64,000 nt of DNA from Candidula unifasciata (GCA_905116865.2 CAJHNH020005011.1:377227-441226); one strand, 5' to 3'; numbered from the stretch's first letter, positions 22,360-34,810 are shown. Made by a program: numbers and translations. Notes: generated by a model from the sequence alone, not told the origin.

Positions 22360-23765
22360 CATAATGTTTGCTGTTTGGCAAGGACTGATGTTTGCTGCTT
22401 GGCAAGGACTGGTGTTTGCTGCTTGGCAAGGACTGATGTTTGCTGCTTGGTAAGGACTGATGATTGCTGCTTGGCAAGGACTGATGTTTGCTGCTTGGCA
22501 AGGACTGATGTTTGCTGTTTGACAAGGGCTGATGTTTGCTGCTTGGCAAGGACTGATGTTTGCTGATTGGCAAGGACTGATGTTTGCTGCTTGGCAAGGA
22601 CTGATGTTTGCTGCTTGGCAAGGACTGATGTTTGCTGCTTGGCAAGGACTGATGTTTGCTGCTTGGCAAGGACTGATGTTTGCTGTTTGACAAGGGCTGA
22701 TGTTTGCTGCTTGGCAAGGACTGATGTTTGCTGATTGGCAAGGACTGATGTTTGCTGCTTGGCAAGGACTGATGTTTGCTGCTTGGCAAGGACTGATGTT
22801 TGCTGCTTGGCAAGGACTGATGTTTGCTGCTTGGCAAGGACTGATGTTTGCTGCTTGGCAAGGACTGATGTTTGCTGCTTGGCAAGGACTGATGTTTGCT
22901 GCTTGGCAAGGACTGATGTTTGCTGCTTGGCAAAAACTGATGTTTGCTGCTTGGCAAGGACTGATGTTTGCTGCTTGACAAGGACTGATGTTTGCTGCCT
23001 GGCAAGGAGTGATGTTTGCTGCCTGGCAAGGACTGATGTTTGCTGCCTGGCAAGGACTGATGTTTGCTGCTTGCCAAGGACTGATGTTTGCTGCTTGGCA
23101 AGGACTGATGTTTGCTGCTTGGCAAGGACTGATGTTTGCTGCTTGGCAAGGACTGATGTTTGCTGCTTGGCAAGGACTGATGTTTGCTGCTTGGCAAGGA
23201 CTGATGTTTGCTGCCTGGCAAGGACTGATGTTTGCTGCCTGGCAAGGAGTGATGTTTGCTGCCTGGCAAGGAGTGATGTTTGCTGCCTGGCAAGGACTGA
23301 TGTTTGCTGCTTGCCAAGGACTGATGTTTGCTGCTTGGCAAGGACTGATGTTTGCTGCTTGGCAAGGACTGATGTTTGCTGCTTGGCAAGGACTGATGTT
23401 TGCTGCTTGGCAAGGACTGATGTTTGCTGCTTGGCAAGGACTGATGTTTGCTGCCTGGCAAGGACTGATGTTTGCTGCCTGGCAAGGAGTGATGTTTGCT
23501 GCCTGGCAAGGAGTGATGTTTGCTGCCTGGCAAGGACTGATGTTTGCTGCTTGGCAAGGACTGATGTTTGCTGCTTGCCAAGGACTGATGTTTGCTGCTT
23601 GGCAAGGACTGATGTTTGCTGCCTGGCAAGGACTGATGTTTGCTGCCTGGCAAGGACTGATGTTTGCTGCTTGGCAAGGAGTGATGTTTGCTGCCTGGCA
23701 AGGACTGATGTTTGCTGCTTGGCAAGGACTGATGTTTGCTGCTTGCCAAGGACTGATGTTGTCTG
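22360..23765. repeat. 24-bp minisatellite with 240-bp higher-order repeat
   Basis: About 58 copies of a 24-bp unit containing TGATGTTTGCTGCTTGGCAA. GCCTGGCAAGGAGTG and CTTGCCAAGG variants recur in the same order: lines beginning 23041 and 23281 are identical, giving a 240-bp (10-unit) period, with a third copy extended by one unit. The long frames on both strands (VLAKQQTS, CCLARTDV) are artefacts of a unit divisible by three. Confidence 0.96.
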
Positions 23766-24424
23766 GGCAATCATAGACATGATTTCTGGTCTTGACCCCA
23801 AGTATTAGTAATTAATTTTTTTTTCTCGAGATTGGTGAAATTCTGCCAGCTGCATTATTAGTAATGTAATGTTTGAATTCCCGGGGAAATCCCAGAGAGT
23901 TCCTGATTGGGGGACAAGGTCAGAAGACCAGTGAAACAAGAGGAAAACGAGATAAACAGGTCTCAACTATCCCGTGGTGAGTGAATGAGGCATACGAGGA
24001 AAGCGTTAGACTGGAACGGAAGATGTGAACCCAGAGAGGGTAGGAAGGCAGCTGAAGTTCGGACCTGGATGTGTGCGGTCGTGTGCGAGAGAACAGATGA
24101 TGAGAATGGAGAACGTATGACCACATGTACTGTCATGTACTAATACCAGGTACAATGCGTTAGAAGGATACATAAATATGATCCGGAAAATATGAGCGGA
24201 GATAAGCAGCGTGTGCGATAATTGACAAGGTCACCAGGAATCAGCTATGCATAGCGACCACAAGAATGCCAGGAGCGCGTAGTCTATGAGATTGTTGTAA
24301 CAGAGAATAAAGATCAATATCTGAACGTTCTTCGTCTGGTGTGTTCTAGCAACAGTTTGTGCCTCTATATAGCGATGTGAAGAATTGAATCAAACCCCTA
24401 GCGGAGCACACTGCAAGTAACTAC
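23766..24424. other. spacer, possible transposon remnant
   Basis: Mostly unique. Around 24290-24355 it reads ..AATAAAGATC.. and TTCTAGCAACAG, which has the look of an LTR 3' end. I found no matching start or target duplication, so I do not call one. No gene seen. Confidence 0.35.
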
Positions 24425-24552
24425 TTTTTTTTCCTACGTTTATTTCCATGCCATTCTTGGTTGTTGTTTCATCGAGTAGATTTACAAGCTCAACTAGTTC
24501 TTGTTCTTCTCCGGCCAAACCATCAATTTCAATCCTTATTTTAGCACGGGTA
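24425..24552 (-). pseudogene. small reverse transcriptase fragment (LINE)
   Basis: The - strand gives EIDGLAGEEQELVELVNLLD then NGMEINVGKK. This is the segment just after the catalytic FADD box in many LINEs (DDIDGLAGEE..L..LV..L......GMEIN..KT). Only about 42 residues survive, and the catalytic box itself is replaced (RIEIDG). Confidence 0.7.
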
Positions 24553-24582
24553 TTGACAGTACTTCAGATCTGCTCTCTTTTA

Positions 24583-24833
24583 CCCAGTCTGTGGAGTCAT
24601 TCCACAACTTGTAACTTTGTCTCTTCTACCCAGTCTATGGAGTCATTCCACAACTTGTACCTTTGTCTCTTCTACCCAGTCTATGGAGTCATTCCACAAC
24701 TTGTACTTTTGTCTCTTCTACCCAGTCTATGGAGTCATTCCACAACTTGTAATTTTGTCTCTTCTACCCAGTCTATGGAGTCATTCCACAACTTGTAACT
24801 TTGTCTCTTCTACCCAGTCTATGGAGTCATTCC
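24583..24833. repeat. 46-bp tandem repeat, left piece
   Basis: Units contain TCTATGGAGTCATTCCACAA and TTTGTCTCTTCTACCCAG, period 46. Interrupted by a SINE and resumed at 25067. Confidence 0.93.
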
Positions 24834-25066
24834 GCCCGGCTCTCTAGCGAAGTTGGTTAAACCTGATTTTCGCGGCGGCCGGGTGACGAACTCCTTGTGG
24901 TCCGGGTTCACTCCCGGGGGTAGGCAGAAAAGCCACATTTCTCCCAGATTAACGGTACTTATAATGGAATCAATGCCGAAGGGTTGCGATATCCATAGTA
25001 CCGAGCCAAAGGGTTTACAACTCATGGTTTCTGGATACGTAAAAAAAAAAAAAAAAAAAAAAAAAA
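24834..25066 (+). mobile_element. tRNA-derived SINE with 13-bp target duplication
   Basis: The head has pol III promoter-like boxes: TAGCGAAGTTGG (A box, about 24846-24857) and GGGTTCACTCC (B box, about 24904-24914). A non-tRNA body and a 26-base poly(A) tail follow. The flanks are ATGGAGTCATTCC at 24821-24833 and 25067-25079, a target duplication lying inside the 46-bp unit. It is a full-length, well-preserved insertion. Confidence 0.93.
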
Positions 25067-25195
25067 ATGGAGTCATTCCACAACTTGTAACTTTGTCTCT
25101 TCTACCCAGTCTATGGAGTCATTACACAACTTGTACCTTTATCTCTTCTACCAAGTCAATGGAGTCACTACACAACTTTTACCTCTGTCTCTTCC
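25067..25195. repeat. 46-bp tandem repeat, right piece
   Basis: Nearly three more copies of the 46-bp unit. The last copies are diverged (CCAAGTCAATGGAGTCACTA). Confidence 0.9.
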
Positions 25196-25774
25196 GATGA
25201 CTGTAGGTGCTTACAGTGAAGCTCAGGAAAACCGTTTCCGGTAGAAATGATTACACAGAGCAACGTGAAAGAGCCTGTGGAACTCATTGCGAGCTCCCAC
25301 GACGTGGAAATCATTGGCTACAATAGAAAAAGAAGAGCACCATGTCCTGTTTACCTGTGTGAAATGGCAAGCAGGGCGAGTCCTCTACCTAGAATATACA
25401 TATGGCGTCCCTGCCGGAGCAATCTGCCGTCTGAAGTTTTCGTCATGTGGGCGGTAATATCGTTTAACATTTGGTATTTCGATGTCTCTATAACAACCCA
25501 GTTAAGCAAAAGGGTGGGCTGGCAGGTAGTGGGCAGAGACAGGTAGGCTAGCCGGGTGTTTGAGACTTTGTTTGTTTGTGTTGGCGTAGATTAGATCTGA
25601 CCTCGGTTTGTCTGATGGCAGATGGCTATCGTGTTGTTTACATGACTAGGGAAGCCACCTCATCGCTGGCTCCTCGAACTAAACAATCAGTGAACTTATT
25701 AGACTTTCACTGCATTTTATAATGGGCGCGCAGGCCTGTCCTACACGTGACCTTCTATTGTCTTCTCTTTCAGA
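25196..25774. other. spacer, nothing recognised
   Basis: A 99-codon open stretch at 25247-25546 (+) shows no domain. I see no other support for coding. Confidence 0.4.
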
Positions 25775-26649
<875 letters not shown>

Positions 26650-28008
26650 TTACATGTATTCAAACAGATTATGGTGCAAGTCTGTACAGGGGTGATGGTG
26701 CAAGTCTGTACAGGGGTGATGGTGCAAGTCTGTATAGGGGTGATGGTGCAAGTGGTCACACAGATGAGAGCGCAATTGGGCACACAGACGAGGGCGCAAG
26801 TCTTTACAGGGATTATAGTGCAAGTCTTTACACTGATGATTGTGCAAGACTTTACACAAATGATGGTGCAGGTGTTCACACAGATAATGTTGCAGGTGTT
26901 CACATAGATGATGGTGCAAGTGGTCACACAGATGATGATGCGAGTCTTCATACAGATGATTGTTCAAGTCGTCACACAGATGATGGTGCAATTGTTCACA
27001 CAGATGATGGTGCAAGTGTTCACACAGATAATGGTTCAAATCGTCACACAGATGATGGTGCAAGTGTTTACACAGATGATGGTTCAAGTATTCACACAGA
27101 TGATGGTTCAAGTGTTCACACAGATGATGGTTCAAGTGTTCACACAGATGATGGTTCAAGTGTTCACACAGATGATGGTTCAAGTGTTCACACAGATGAT
27201 GGTGCAAGTGTTCACACAGATGATGGTTCAAATCGTCACACAGATGATAATGCAAATGTTCACACAGATGATGGTTCAAGTGTTCACACAGATGATGGTG
27301 CAAGTGTTCACACAGATGATGGTTCAAGTGTTCACACAGATGACGGTGCAAGTGTTCACACAGATGATGGTTCAAGTGTTCACACAGATGACGGTGCAAG
27401 TGTTCACACAGATGATGGTTCAAGTGTTCACACAGATGATGGTTCAAGTCGTCACACGAATGACGGTGCAAATGGTGCAGGTGTTCACACAGATGATGGT
27501 ACAAGTGTTCACACAGATGATGGTACAAGTGTTCACACAGATGATTGTTCAAGTCGCCACACGGATGATGGTGCAAGTCTTTACACAGATGATGGTGCAG
27601 TTGTTCACACAGATGATAGTGCAGGTGTTCACATAGATGATAGTGCAGGTGTTCACACGGATGATGGTGCAAGTGTTCACACATATTATGGTGCACGTGT
27701 TCACACAGATGATAGTGCAGGTGTTCACACAGATGATGGTGCAAGTCTTTACACAGATGATAGTGCAGGTGTTCACACACATGATAGTGCAGATGTTCAC
27801 ACAGATGATGGTGCAAGTGTTCACACAAATGATGGTACAAGTGTTCACACAGATGAGTTTGCAAGTGTTCACACAGATAAGATTCCAAGTGTTCACACAG
27901 ATGATGTTCTAAGAGTTCACACAGATAAGATTCCAAGTGTTCACACAGATGATGTTCTAAGAGTTCAGACAGATAAGATTCCTAGTGTTCACACAGATGA
28001 AGTTGCAC
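26650..28008. repeat. 24-bp minisatellite, about 56 copies
   Basis: Units contain GATGATGGTGCAAGTGTTCA followed by CACA. The left 200 bp are more diverged. All frames stay open because the unit is divisible by three, hence the HTDDGASV, MVQVFTQ and CEHLHHHL pseudo-proteins. Confidence 0.96.
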
Positions 28009-28454
28009 GTGTAGAAGTCTACTGGCCGAGACATATCACACGTGCTGAGAATCTGAGAGCTTCCTGGCTTCAATTAGCGACCATGAAAGGTTTTTTTTTT
28101 TTTTAATCGAAACTTCTCAGAGCTGGTCGGCAGCACAAAAACACTGACCCCTTCTTATTCACTCTTTTGTAGCAATTATCAAATTTCCGTGCAGGCTGAT
28201 GAAAGACGCACATTACCACTGGCACAATCATGGCAGCTAAAAACGGACAGCACATTATCGTAGATTGATGGGCTCAGTCGTGGCTAGATTGTTTCACTCC
28301 CTTTCGAATCATGCCAGACTTTCTAACTCGATACAGAAGCCAGGTTTCATTTATTCCATTTTGTAAACACCTTCTTCATCGTTGCTGTCTTGCTTGCTCT
28401 CATTCGGATCTCTGCAGTCATCCTTTAGACCAGTTAAAAATATACCAGTTTTAG
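28009..28454. other. spacer, nothing recognised
   Basis: A T tract at 28091-28105, otherwise unique. No gene signal. Confidence 0.5.
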
Positions 28455-28475
28455 TCCCTCCCTCCCTCCCCCCCT

Positions 28476-28541
<66 letters not shown>
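28455..28541. repeat. (TCCC)n and (CT)n microsatellite
   Basis: Pyrimidine-only run of about 85 bp. Confidence 0.97.
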
Positions 28542-28542
<1 letters not shown>

Positions 28543-28621
28543 GTGTGTGTGCCCTCCTCTCCTAATAACAAATAAAAAAAAAACAATAATATAAACATGA
28601 ATATAAGCTACATAAATACAG

Positions 28622-28832
28622 CTGACGAGCACGTATTTGAGGTGACGAGCAGTATTTCAGGTGACGAGCAGTATTTGAGGTGACGAGTACGTATTTGAGG
28701 TGACGAGAACGTATTTGAGGTAGCGAGCGCGTATTTGAGGTAGCGAGCACGTATTTGAGGTGACGAGCACGTATTTGAGGTAGCGAGCACGTATTTGAGG
28801 TAGCGAGCACGTATTTGAGGTGACGAGCACGT
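28622..28832. repeat. 20-bp tandem repeat, about 10 copies
   Basis: Units are GACGAGCACGTATTTGAGGT, with GTAGCGAGC variants. The array starts inside a GACGAGC word and ends before GTAGGTAGTG. Confidence 0.94.
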
Positions 28833-28864
28833 AGGTAGTGTAACATGTCACTTATTAGTCTGCT

Positions 28865-28960
28865 GGATCCTTCAGTCAGCTCCACCTAGTTCCAGTCAGC
28901 TCCATCTAGCTCCCTCAGCTCCATCTAGCTCCCTCAGCTCCATCTAACTCCAGCCAGCAC
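28865..28960. repeat. short ~19-bp repeat (CTCCATCTAGCTCCCTCAG)
   Basis: Four to five imperfect copies. Confidence 0.8.
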
Positions 28961-29098
28961 CCTGTCTGCAACGACAGCTGTGTCCCTGAGACCCTCCTGC
29001 GCCGTTTTTTCATTTTGTCTTAGGTTTGGGCGGGTAGGGCGGGGTGGGTGTGCCTCTTTGGGCTCTCACTTTGTCTAACAAATAACCAGACTACGTAT

Positions 29099-29104
<6 letters not shown>

Positions 29105-29183
<79 letters not shown>
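29105..29183. repeat. (TA)n then (CA)n microsatellite at the Helitron 3' flank
   Basis: About 35 TA repeats then ACACACACA, ending directly at the CTAG terminus of the Helitron. Confidence 0.97.
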
Positions 29184-29184
<1 letters not shown>

Positions 29185-29196
29185 TAGCTGTACCCG

Positions 29197-29214
29197 GCCA
29201 CGCGTTGCTATGGC
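29197..29214 (-). other. Helitron 3' stem-loop
   Basis: The - strand reads GCCATAGCAACGCGTGGC: a 5-bp stem (one T-G pair) with an 8-nt loop, ending 9 nt before the terminal CTAG. A GC-rich hairpin at this distance is the known transposition terminator of Helitrons. Confidence 0.8.
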
Positions 29215-29435
29215 ATAGTTTGGCTAAATTGAAAAGAAAGAAAATATAAATCTTGCTACGTACATCGAAGTAGTCGGAAAAATTGCCCAAGTGAAAAGCA
29301 ATGACAGGAAAAATACACAATAATTACGAAATGAACGCTATGGTAAACTGTAGCCAGCCCGCGTTGCTACGCCTCTAATAGAAATTTATTTGAAAGGAAA
29401 GTCAATATAATAATATGTAGTATTTATACTGGATC

Positions 29436-30480
29436 ATTGTGCTGTTTACAAATCCTTAGGAAAAAACATGCAATGTCATTGTTCTTAGTTTGTCCGCCTG
29501 GTGCGTACACGAATAAATCAGTAGGTTTTCCGACGCGTGAACAGGCCACATATGGCTGTCCATGTGAAAAGCATGGATGTTCCAAATGTAGTCCAAACAC
29601 TTGTTCTGATTTTCCCTGTGATTTGTTGATGGTCGTTGCAAAGGCGAGTCGCACCGGAAACTGCAAGCATCTGGATCTGAATGGCATGTCTGTTGGAATT
29701 GCGTTGCAATAGTATATCCTGGCCCTTAAATGTTCATGTAAAATTGTACTTACGATGATATTGGGCATCATCTTTTTCACTGAAAGCCTGGTACCACTGC
29801 AAAGATGGGGCGGATTGATGTTTCTGAGAGGAATAACAGGCACGCCAACTTTCAAGGTTAAAACATGGGGTGGCATGCCTGGCAAATCAAGCGAATTAAA
29901 GAACTCAGTTGGATAATTGACAACCTCGTCTTGAATCATTTCAGTATTGATAGACTTATACGTTTTCACTCCGCCTGATAATTTGTCTTGGATGTTCAGA
30001 TTCATGGCATACACATCCTTGTTTTTAGCTGCTAAGATAGCACGTTCACTGGACCACTGATAATTTATGTAATTATGTGTGATATTAGGGAAAACTTCGT
30101 CCTATATAATGAGTAGACATACTTTGAGTACTTTACCCATTGCAGAATAATTGTTGATATTGCATGTTGGTCTCTCAGTGATATGAATATTTAAAAGCAA
30201 CTTCAGTGCTGGATGCGCTGTTTGGCCACCATTCAAAAGAGTTGCGGTAAATCCAAAAGATGCGATTGCCAGTGCAATATTATTTTTTGACCGTATGGAT
30301 GCCAAAATAAGCGAAATGAGAAAGGTCTTGCCTGTGCCTCCGGGTGCATCTATGAGATACAATCCTCCGTGTTGTCTTCTAACGGCATGCATAATTGTGT
30401 CATATGCTATACGTTGTTCTGGAACTAATTTTGGAAGGTTTGTTTGAAAAATGTACCTAATTCGGTAACATCAAAGTGTG
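29436..30480 (-). pseudogene. Helitron Pif1-type helicase, broken
   Basis: Read on -, the protein has LYLIDAPGGTGKTFLISLI (Walker A, about 30300-30360). It continues to MGKVLKVCLLII, where a frame break and a deletion (near 30100) remove the Walker B region and roughly 120 or more residues of motor domain. The frame resumes at DEVFPNITHNY.., then DVYAMNLNIQDKLSG, PTEFFNSLDLPGMPPH, RLSVKKMM, FATTINKSQGKS and PYVACSRVGKPTDLFVYAPG, the normal C-terminal end. Family knowledge: this ATPase unwinds DNA during rolling-circle transposition. With Walker B lost it cannot be active. Confidence 0.88.
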
Positions 30481-30489
30481 TCTCTCGTT

Positions 30490-31390
30490 GCAACTCACGA
30501 TAACGAAAGGTTGTTGGCAGATCGTTCTGGTGGAGCCAGTCCCAGCTGAACCAGTGCTTTATTAATTATTGCCAAACATATGTCCTCAATGCAAACCAAT
30601 GCCTCATTGTATACATTTAGTGTGAATTGAAGGTCTTGATCTTCCTTCGTTTCACGCCAGCGATGTAGGATGTCTTCACTCATGTAGTCTTTGTATATTT
30701 CCCAAAGCTCTTCTGTATTTGATGGGAAGCAAGTTGTTAATATTATTGCAAATAATGTGCATATTTGCTGTGGTCAAGCAGTATTCGAAGCATCAGCGAG
30801 TGAAGTGTCCCAATGTGCATCATTTTCAAGAAGATTTAATTCTTGGCTAGCTTCACAGTAAGTAGCACATACTTTACCATAAACTGTTCTCAAGTCCTGG
30901 AAGGATGATGGTCCCCGTTTGTTGATTAAAAGTAATTGCAAGTAAAAGCAATCTGCATTTTTTGGGATGAACAGTGTACAGACCGCCTAAAATATCAGTA
31001 GAATATAAATTATGATGTCCGTCAACTGCTTGACCTTGCTTGCAACGTTGAAACTTTTTAGCTGATGCATTCCACGTGTAGTATATTGGCAGGTGAGAGT
31101 AAAGCAGTGTCTTTGCAAACATACCTCTACACAATGAGAAAAATCAGTTAATGTGGTTGGCGGTGGTAACAATGCCTATGCATGTGCATTTTCTGTAGTG
31201 AAGTACACGCGCTGTCCATTGTCAAGGTGCACTGCCAAATGTACAACTGTTGGATGTCGTTCATGAAATGGAAATGACAAAATGCGCCATACCGCTTCAT
31301 TGTTACTAATGTAGCGCCCCAGCTGATATTGCCTGATTTCATCGATAGATGCAGCTGCAAGTCTCACTCCAAAGACTGCCATATCGCTTC
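30490..31390 (-). pseudogene. Helitron central protein region, broken
   Basis: Three pieces in order on -. First is QYQLGRYISNNEAVWRILSF with ERHPTVVHLAVHLDNGQRVY (31180-31380). Second is LLYSHLPIYYTWNASAKKFQ with GQAVDGHHNLYSTDILGGLY (30874-31134). Third is SEDILHRWRETKEDQDLQFT with a following ..IEDICLAIINKALVQLG (30495-30683). Each matches the linker between the Rep and helicase domains of Helitron proteins. Frameshifts separate them. Confidence 0.82.
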
Positions 31391-32015
31391 CTTTGTTGAC
31401 ATATTTGCAAATGTACTTTTGTTTGCCAAGAAATGTGTCGACTGGCCTGTGTCACCTACTACCAATGATGATAATGGTTCGGGTGGTGAATGTAATACTG
31501 GCAATTTAACTTTTCCACCAGCGCAGCACATACCCGGCATGTCATTCTTAAATTTGAAGGCACTGCAATGTACGCACAATTTATCCATTTTGTTAATAAG
31601 CACCTGTGGATGAAGACTGTAATCATAATTGCTGTTGTAATGGAATGCACCAAGATTCAAATCAACATGCAGTGTTCGCCTGGATAAAGTAGTGCGCATT
31701 TGAACGGTTTCTAGTCTTGCTTTCCGTCGCTCGACTGTGTCTGATAAACGGACTTGAGCAGTGCGTACTCTATTGGTTTCCAATCTTGCTTCTCGATGCT
31801 CGTCTGATTGAGACTATCTGGCTTCAGCAGTGCGCACTTGAACGTTTTCTAGTCTTGCTTTCCGTTGCTGGTCTGATTGAGATGAACGGGCTTCAGCAGT
31901 GAGGAATGGTTTCCAGTCTTACCTCATGTTGCTCGTCTGTTTCTGAAGCAATTAATGCCCTTTTCTTGTGTGTTTTAGGTGTAGATGGGTCAATCACTTG
32001 TCGTTTGGGAAGCAT
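31364..32015 (-). pseudogene. Helitron N-terminal region joined across a Rep deletion
   Basis: A likely start codon is at 32015-32013 (MLPKRQVIDP..). Arg/Glu-rich repeats of the type RKARLETVQMRT follow, with a stop near 31815. Then comes the zinc-binding-like segment LCVHCSAFKFKNDMPGMCC with GGKVKLPVLHSPPEPL. Directly after STHFLAN the sequence passes into the central region, so several hundred residues, including the HUH Rep nuclease with its catalytic His pair and Tyr, are missing. Confidence 0.82.
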
Positions 32016-32531
32016 AACTGCAAATTTTGTGAGCGCTGATCATCAATAGCTTGTTTGTCCTCACGCACTGAATAAAATGTGACTTAAAGTATCGCTGAAA
32101 TAAATGAAAATATGAGCATGAGATAACAATCTATTTTGACTCAAGAGGAAATGCATAGAAAATGGGCAGCAAATAGTAAGAAAAGGCGGTATATAAGACA
32201 ATATGAGAACGCCAACAGATAATGTGCATACATTTATCATTGTGAGATTTAAGGAGTGGTCCACACATGTATTTGAAGTTAAAAATATGTACATAATGAC
32301 TGATGTCACTGAAATAAATGTGCTCACCTGTTGAGATATTTCTAGATTCTAACACTGACCTGAGACGGAATGTCATGTAAATTTATATAATTCTTTTAAA
32401 TAACAGAAGAAAGCCAACCAAAACTGTTGTACTCATGAGTATGAGAAAGATAACAGATAATGAATAATGATAATGTGTATACATTTATCATTGCGAGATT
32501 TAAGAAGTGGTCCACACTTGTTTGAAGTTAA

Positions 32532-33258
32532 GGGGTCACTACATGGCATTTTTTTTTAAATTTATGACAAAAATATCACTTTTTCAATGTGTTCATGTTT
32601 GTAATGTTCGGCATTCGTAGAATAGATTACACACAAAATTTGTGGCATTGGTAAACAGTTTAGCATTAAAAAGTTAATACTAAAGACACCAACCCATGCA
32701 CATTTTTAAGATAAAAAAAAAAGTTTAAAAGTCACTTTTCTAACAATTCTTTTTTTCTGTTTGTTGTATGTGGGATCTCCTAAAATCTCAGCTAATATAA
32801 AGACTAGAGGCGTGAAATTTGGTGTGGATACTGCTTACACAATATTATAGGGTCAGGTGTATTTAAAATTACAGTTTATTCAGTCATGTTTTTAAAAAAT
32901 GTATTATTAAAAGAAAAAGCTACATTTTTCATTTTTTTCAACCAACCAAAATTTTAATATTCTAAAACAAATATTTAAAAACATCTTTGAAGTAAATGAA
33001 CTAAACCTGACCCTAAACATAAGTTTAAAGTTTAGGAATTAATCATCTGCTACTCAATACCTCTGTTTGTTTTTGAGATTTTAGTTGTCTAAGTACATGT
33101 TGTTTTTTCATCATGATGGCGGCTGTTGTCATTGGCAACCATGTTTTTTAATACTTGAAGTCTACAAATGTATCAACATACATACATACAAATGACCATT
33201 ATAAAATATTTGGTGTAACATTGTAAGTTAAAAAAAAAATGTTTCCTGTAGTGACCCC
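32532..33258. mobile_element. TTAA-flanked MITE (piggyBac-like)
   Basis: Terminal inverted repeats GGGGTCACTACA (32532-32543) and TGTAGTGACCCC (33247-33258) are perfect over 12 bp, with TTAA on both sides (32528-32531, 33259-33262). A TTAA duplication is the mark of piggyBac-type integration. The interior is A/T-rich with no transposase. It lies in the 5' non-coding part of the Helitron. Confidence 0.85.
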
Positions 33259-33262
33259 TTAA

Positions 33263-34082
33263 CTCTTTACGGACGTTTAGCCAGTATACTGGCAATTAAG
33301 TCTATCACTTAAAGACGTAAAGCTAGTTTACTGGCTCATGATAAAGACACTCTAATTTTGTTCTATTTGTAGGTAAAACAATCTTTTGTGAACACGTTTT
33401 TTTAACAATTAGGATTAACAACAGGATGTACTTTCATTTGCGACGCTCATCGTGGTCGGTGCTTTATTTTGTGATTCAAAAAAAATTATTTAGATGGGAT
33501 TCAATTTTTTACGTGATTGTTCTATACTAAATGATAAGGAAAAAGGTTTAGAACTGTTCATACTGCTCTATCGTTGATGAATCTCTGCCAGATGGTGACA
33601 ACAGTCTTGATACTATGACTGATATATAAGTGACAAGTCTACTAGAGATAATTTAGTTTAGGAAATGAAAATTTCAAAAAAATATTTCAATCATATCAAT
33701 GTTTCGATCAGCTGTTTTTCCGATTTTTGGTTCTTGTGAAAATTGACATGTCATACAAAAATGATTATAATATCCAAAGTATTTAGATTAATTGTTTTAA
33801 ATAAAGACTAGCTAATACATAATTAAACAGAGAAGGCACATGTTTTCTTAAAATTTTCAAATGTGTCTAACATCCTTGAATGTTGTGTGATTTTAAAAAT
33901 ATTTTGTTGTTAAACTGACATTTAAGTAGTTCAGATTTATTCTGCACTCATTTATCTTTAATTTGATATATTATTAGTCCCGATACAGCCAATAATTTTT
34001 CTTCAGGAAGGTTTTAGCTTTGTCGTGTTGCGCTAAACAAAATTCGCTCAAAATTAATGCTGTCCAAACCCCAGAAAAAAAG
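33263..34082. mobile_element. second TTAA-bounded insertion, unclassified
   Basis: It abuts the MITE, sharing the TTAA at 33259-33262, and ends at TTAA 34083-34086. The left part has a repeated motif (GACGTTTAGCCAGTATACTG, then GACGTAAAGCTAGTTTACTG). The Helitron module is continuous if 32532-34082 is removed together with one TTAA. Terminal inverted repeats are not clear. Confidence 0.5.
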
Positions 34083-34731
34083 TTAACAAAAACATGTACA
34101 TACTGACTGATGTCACTGAAATAAATGCGCTCACCTATTGAGCTATTTCTAGAATCTAACACTGACATGAGACGGAATGTCGTGTAAATGTTTTAATTTT
34201 TTTTTTAATAACAAAAGAAAGCCAACTAAAACTGTTGTACTCATGAGTATGAGAAAGATGGTAATGATTAATGATAATGTTAATACATTTATCATTGCGG
34301 GATTTAAAAAGTTGTCCACACTTGTTTGAAGTAAACAAAAAACATGTACATACTGACTAGTTTTACTGAAATAAATGCTCTTACCTTTTTAGATATTTCT
34401 AGATAACACAACTAAAAACCGCAGGCAATTGTTCTCTTTGTAATATAACTTAATGTTGCGGGCGGATGTTGAAGATGGAGCGCCACTACTGCGCATGCAC
34501 GGCACATGCGCATTAAGTAACGTGGCTATAATTAGATGTCACTAATCCTTTAAACATTAGTTTCGAATATTTTTGCCTAAATTGTGCATACTATCTCTAA
34601 CAATGACAGGTTGAATTTCAAACCATGATGGGTGAACATCCGGTATCAAAACAAACATATGCTTAAAATTTCAGCTAAATCGGTTCAGTAGTTTCTGAGT
34701 CTATAGCTCAAAAACAAACACACAAACATTG

Positions 34732-34735
<4 letters not shown>

Positions 34736-34807
<72 letters not shown>
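34736..34807. repeat. (AT)n microsatellite at the Helitron 5' flank
   Basis: About 35 AT repeats directly outside the 5' terminus. Confidence 0.97.

Positions 34808-34810
<3 letters not shown>

Larger units (their letters stand above)
29184..34732 (-). mobile_element. internally deleted Helitron
   Basis: On the - strand the element starts TCAATGTTTGTGTGTTTG at 34732 and ends GGCCGGGTACAGCTAG at 29184. It sits between A and T (flanks ..TATAAAA and TGTGTG..), with no target duplication, as Helitrons do. An 18-nt stem-loop (29197-29214) precedes the CTAG by 9 nt. The interior holds disconnected pieces of a Helitron Rep/helicase protein (29436-32015). The 5' 2.7 kb is non-coding, with a repeated module of roughly 240 bp (near 32296-32526 and 34098-34330) and TTAA-bounded insertions between the modules. 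A second, poorer copy of the 3' terminus lies at 29347-29378. Confidence 0.88.

Noticed and set aside
22313..23808. Long open frames of 485, 493 and 357 codons over the 24-bp array on both strands
   Set aside because: The unit is divisible by three and free of stops in several frames, so all frames stay open at once. No unique flanking coding sequence or splice signals.
24290..24360. Solo LTR ending in TTCTAGCAACA with an AATAAA signal
   Set aside because: No matching TG start with a target duplication could be found on the left side.
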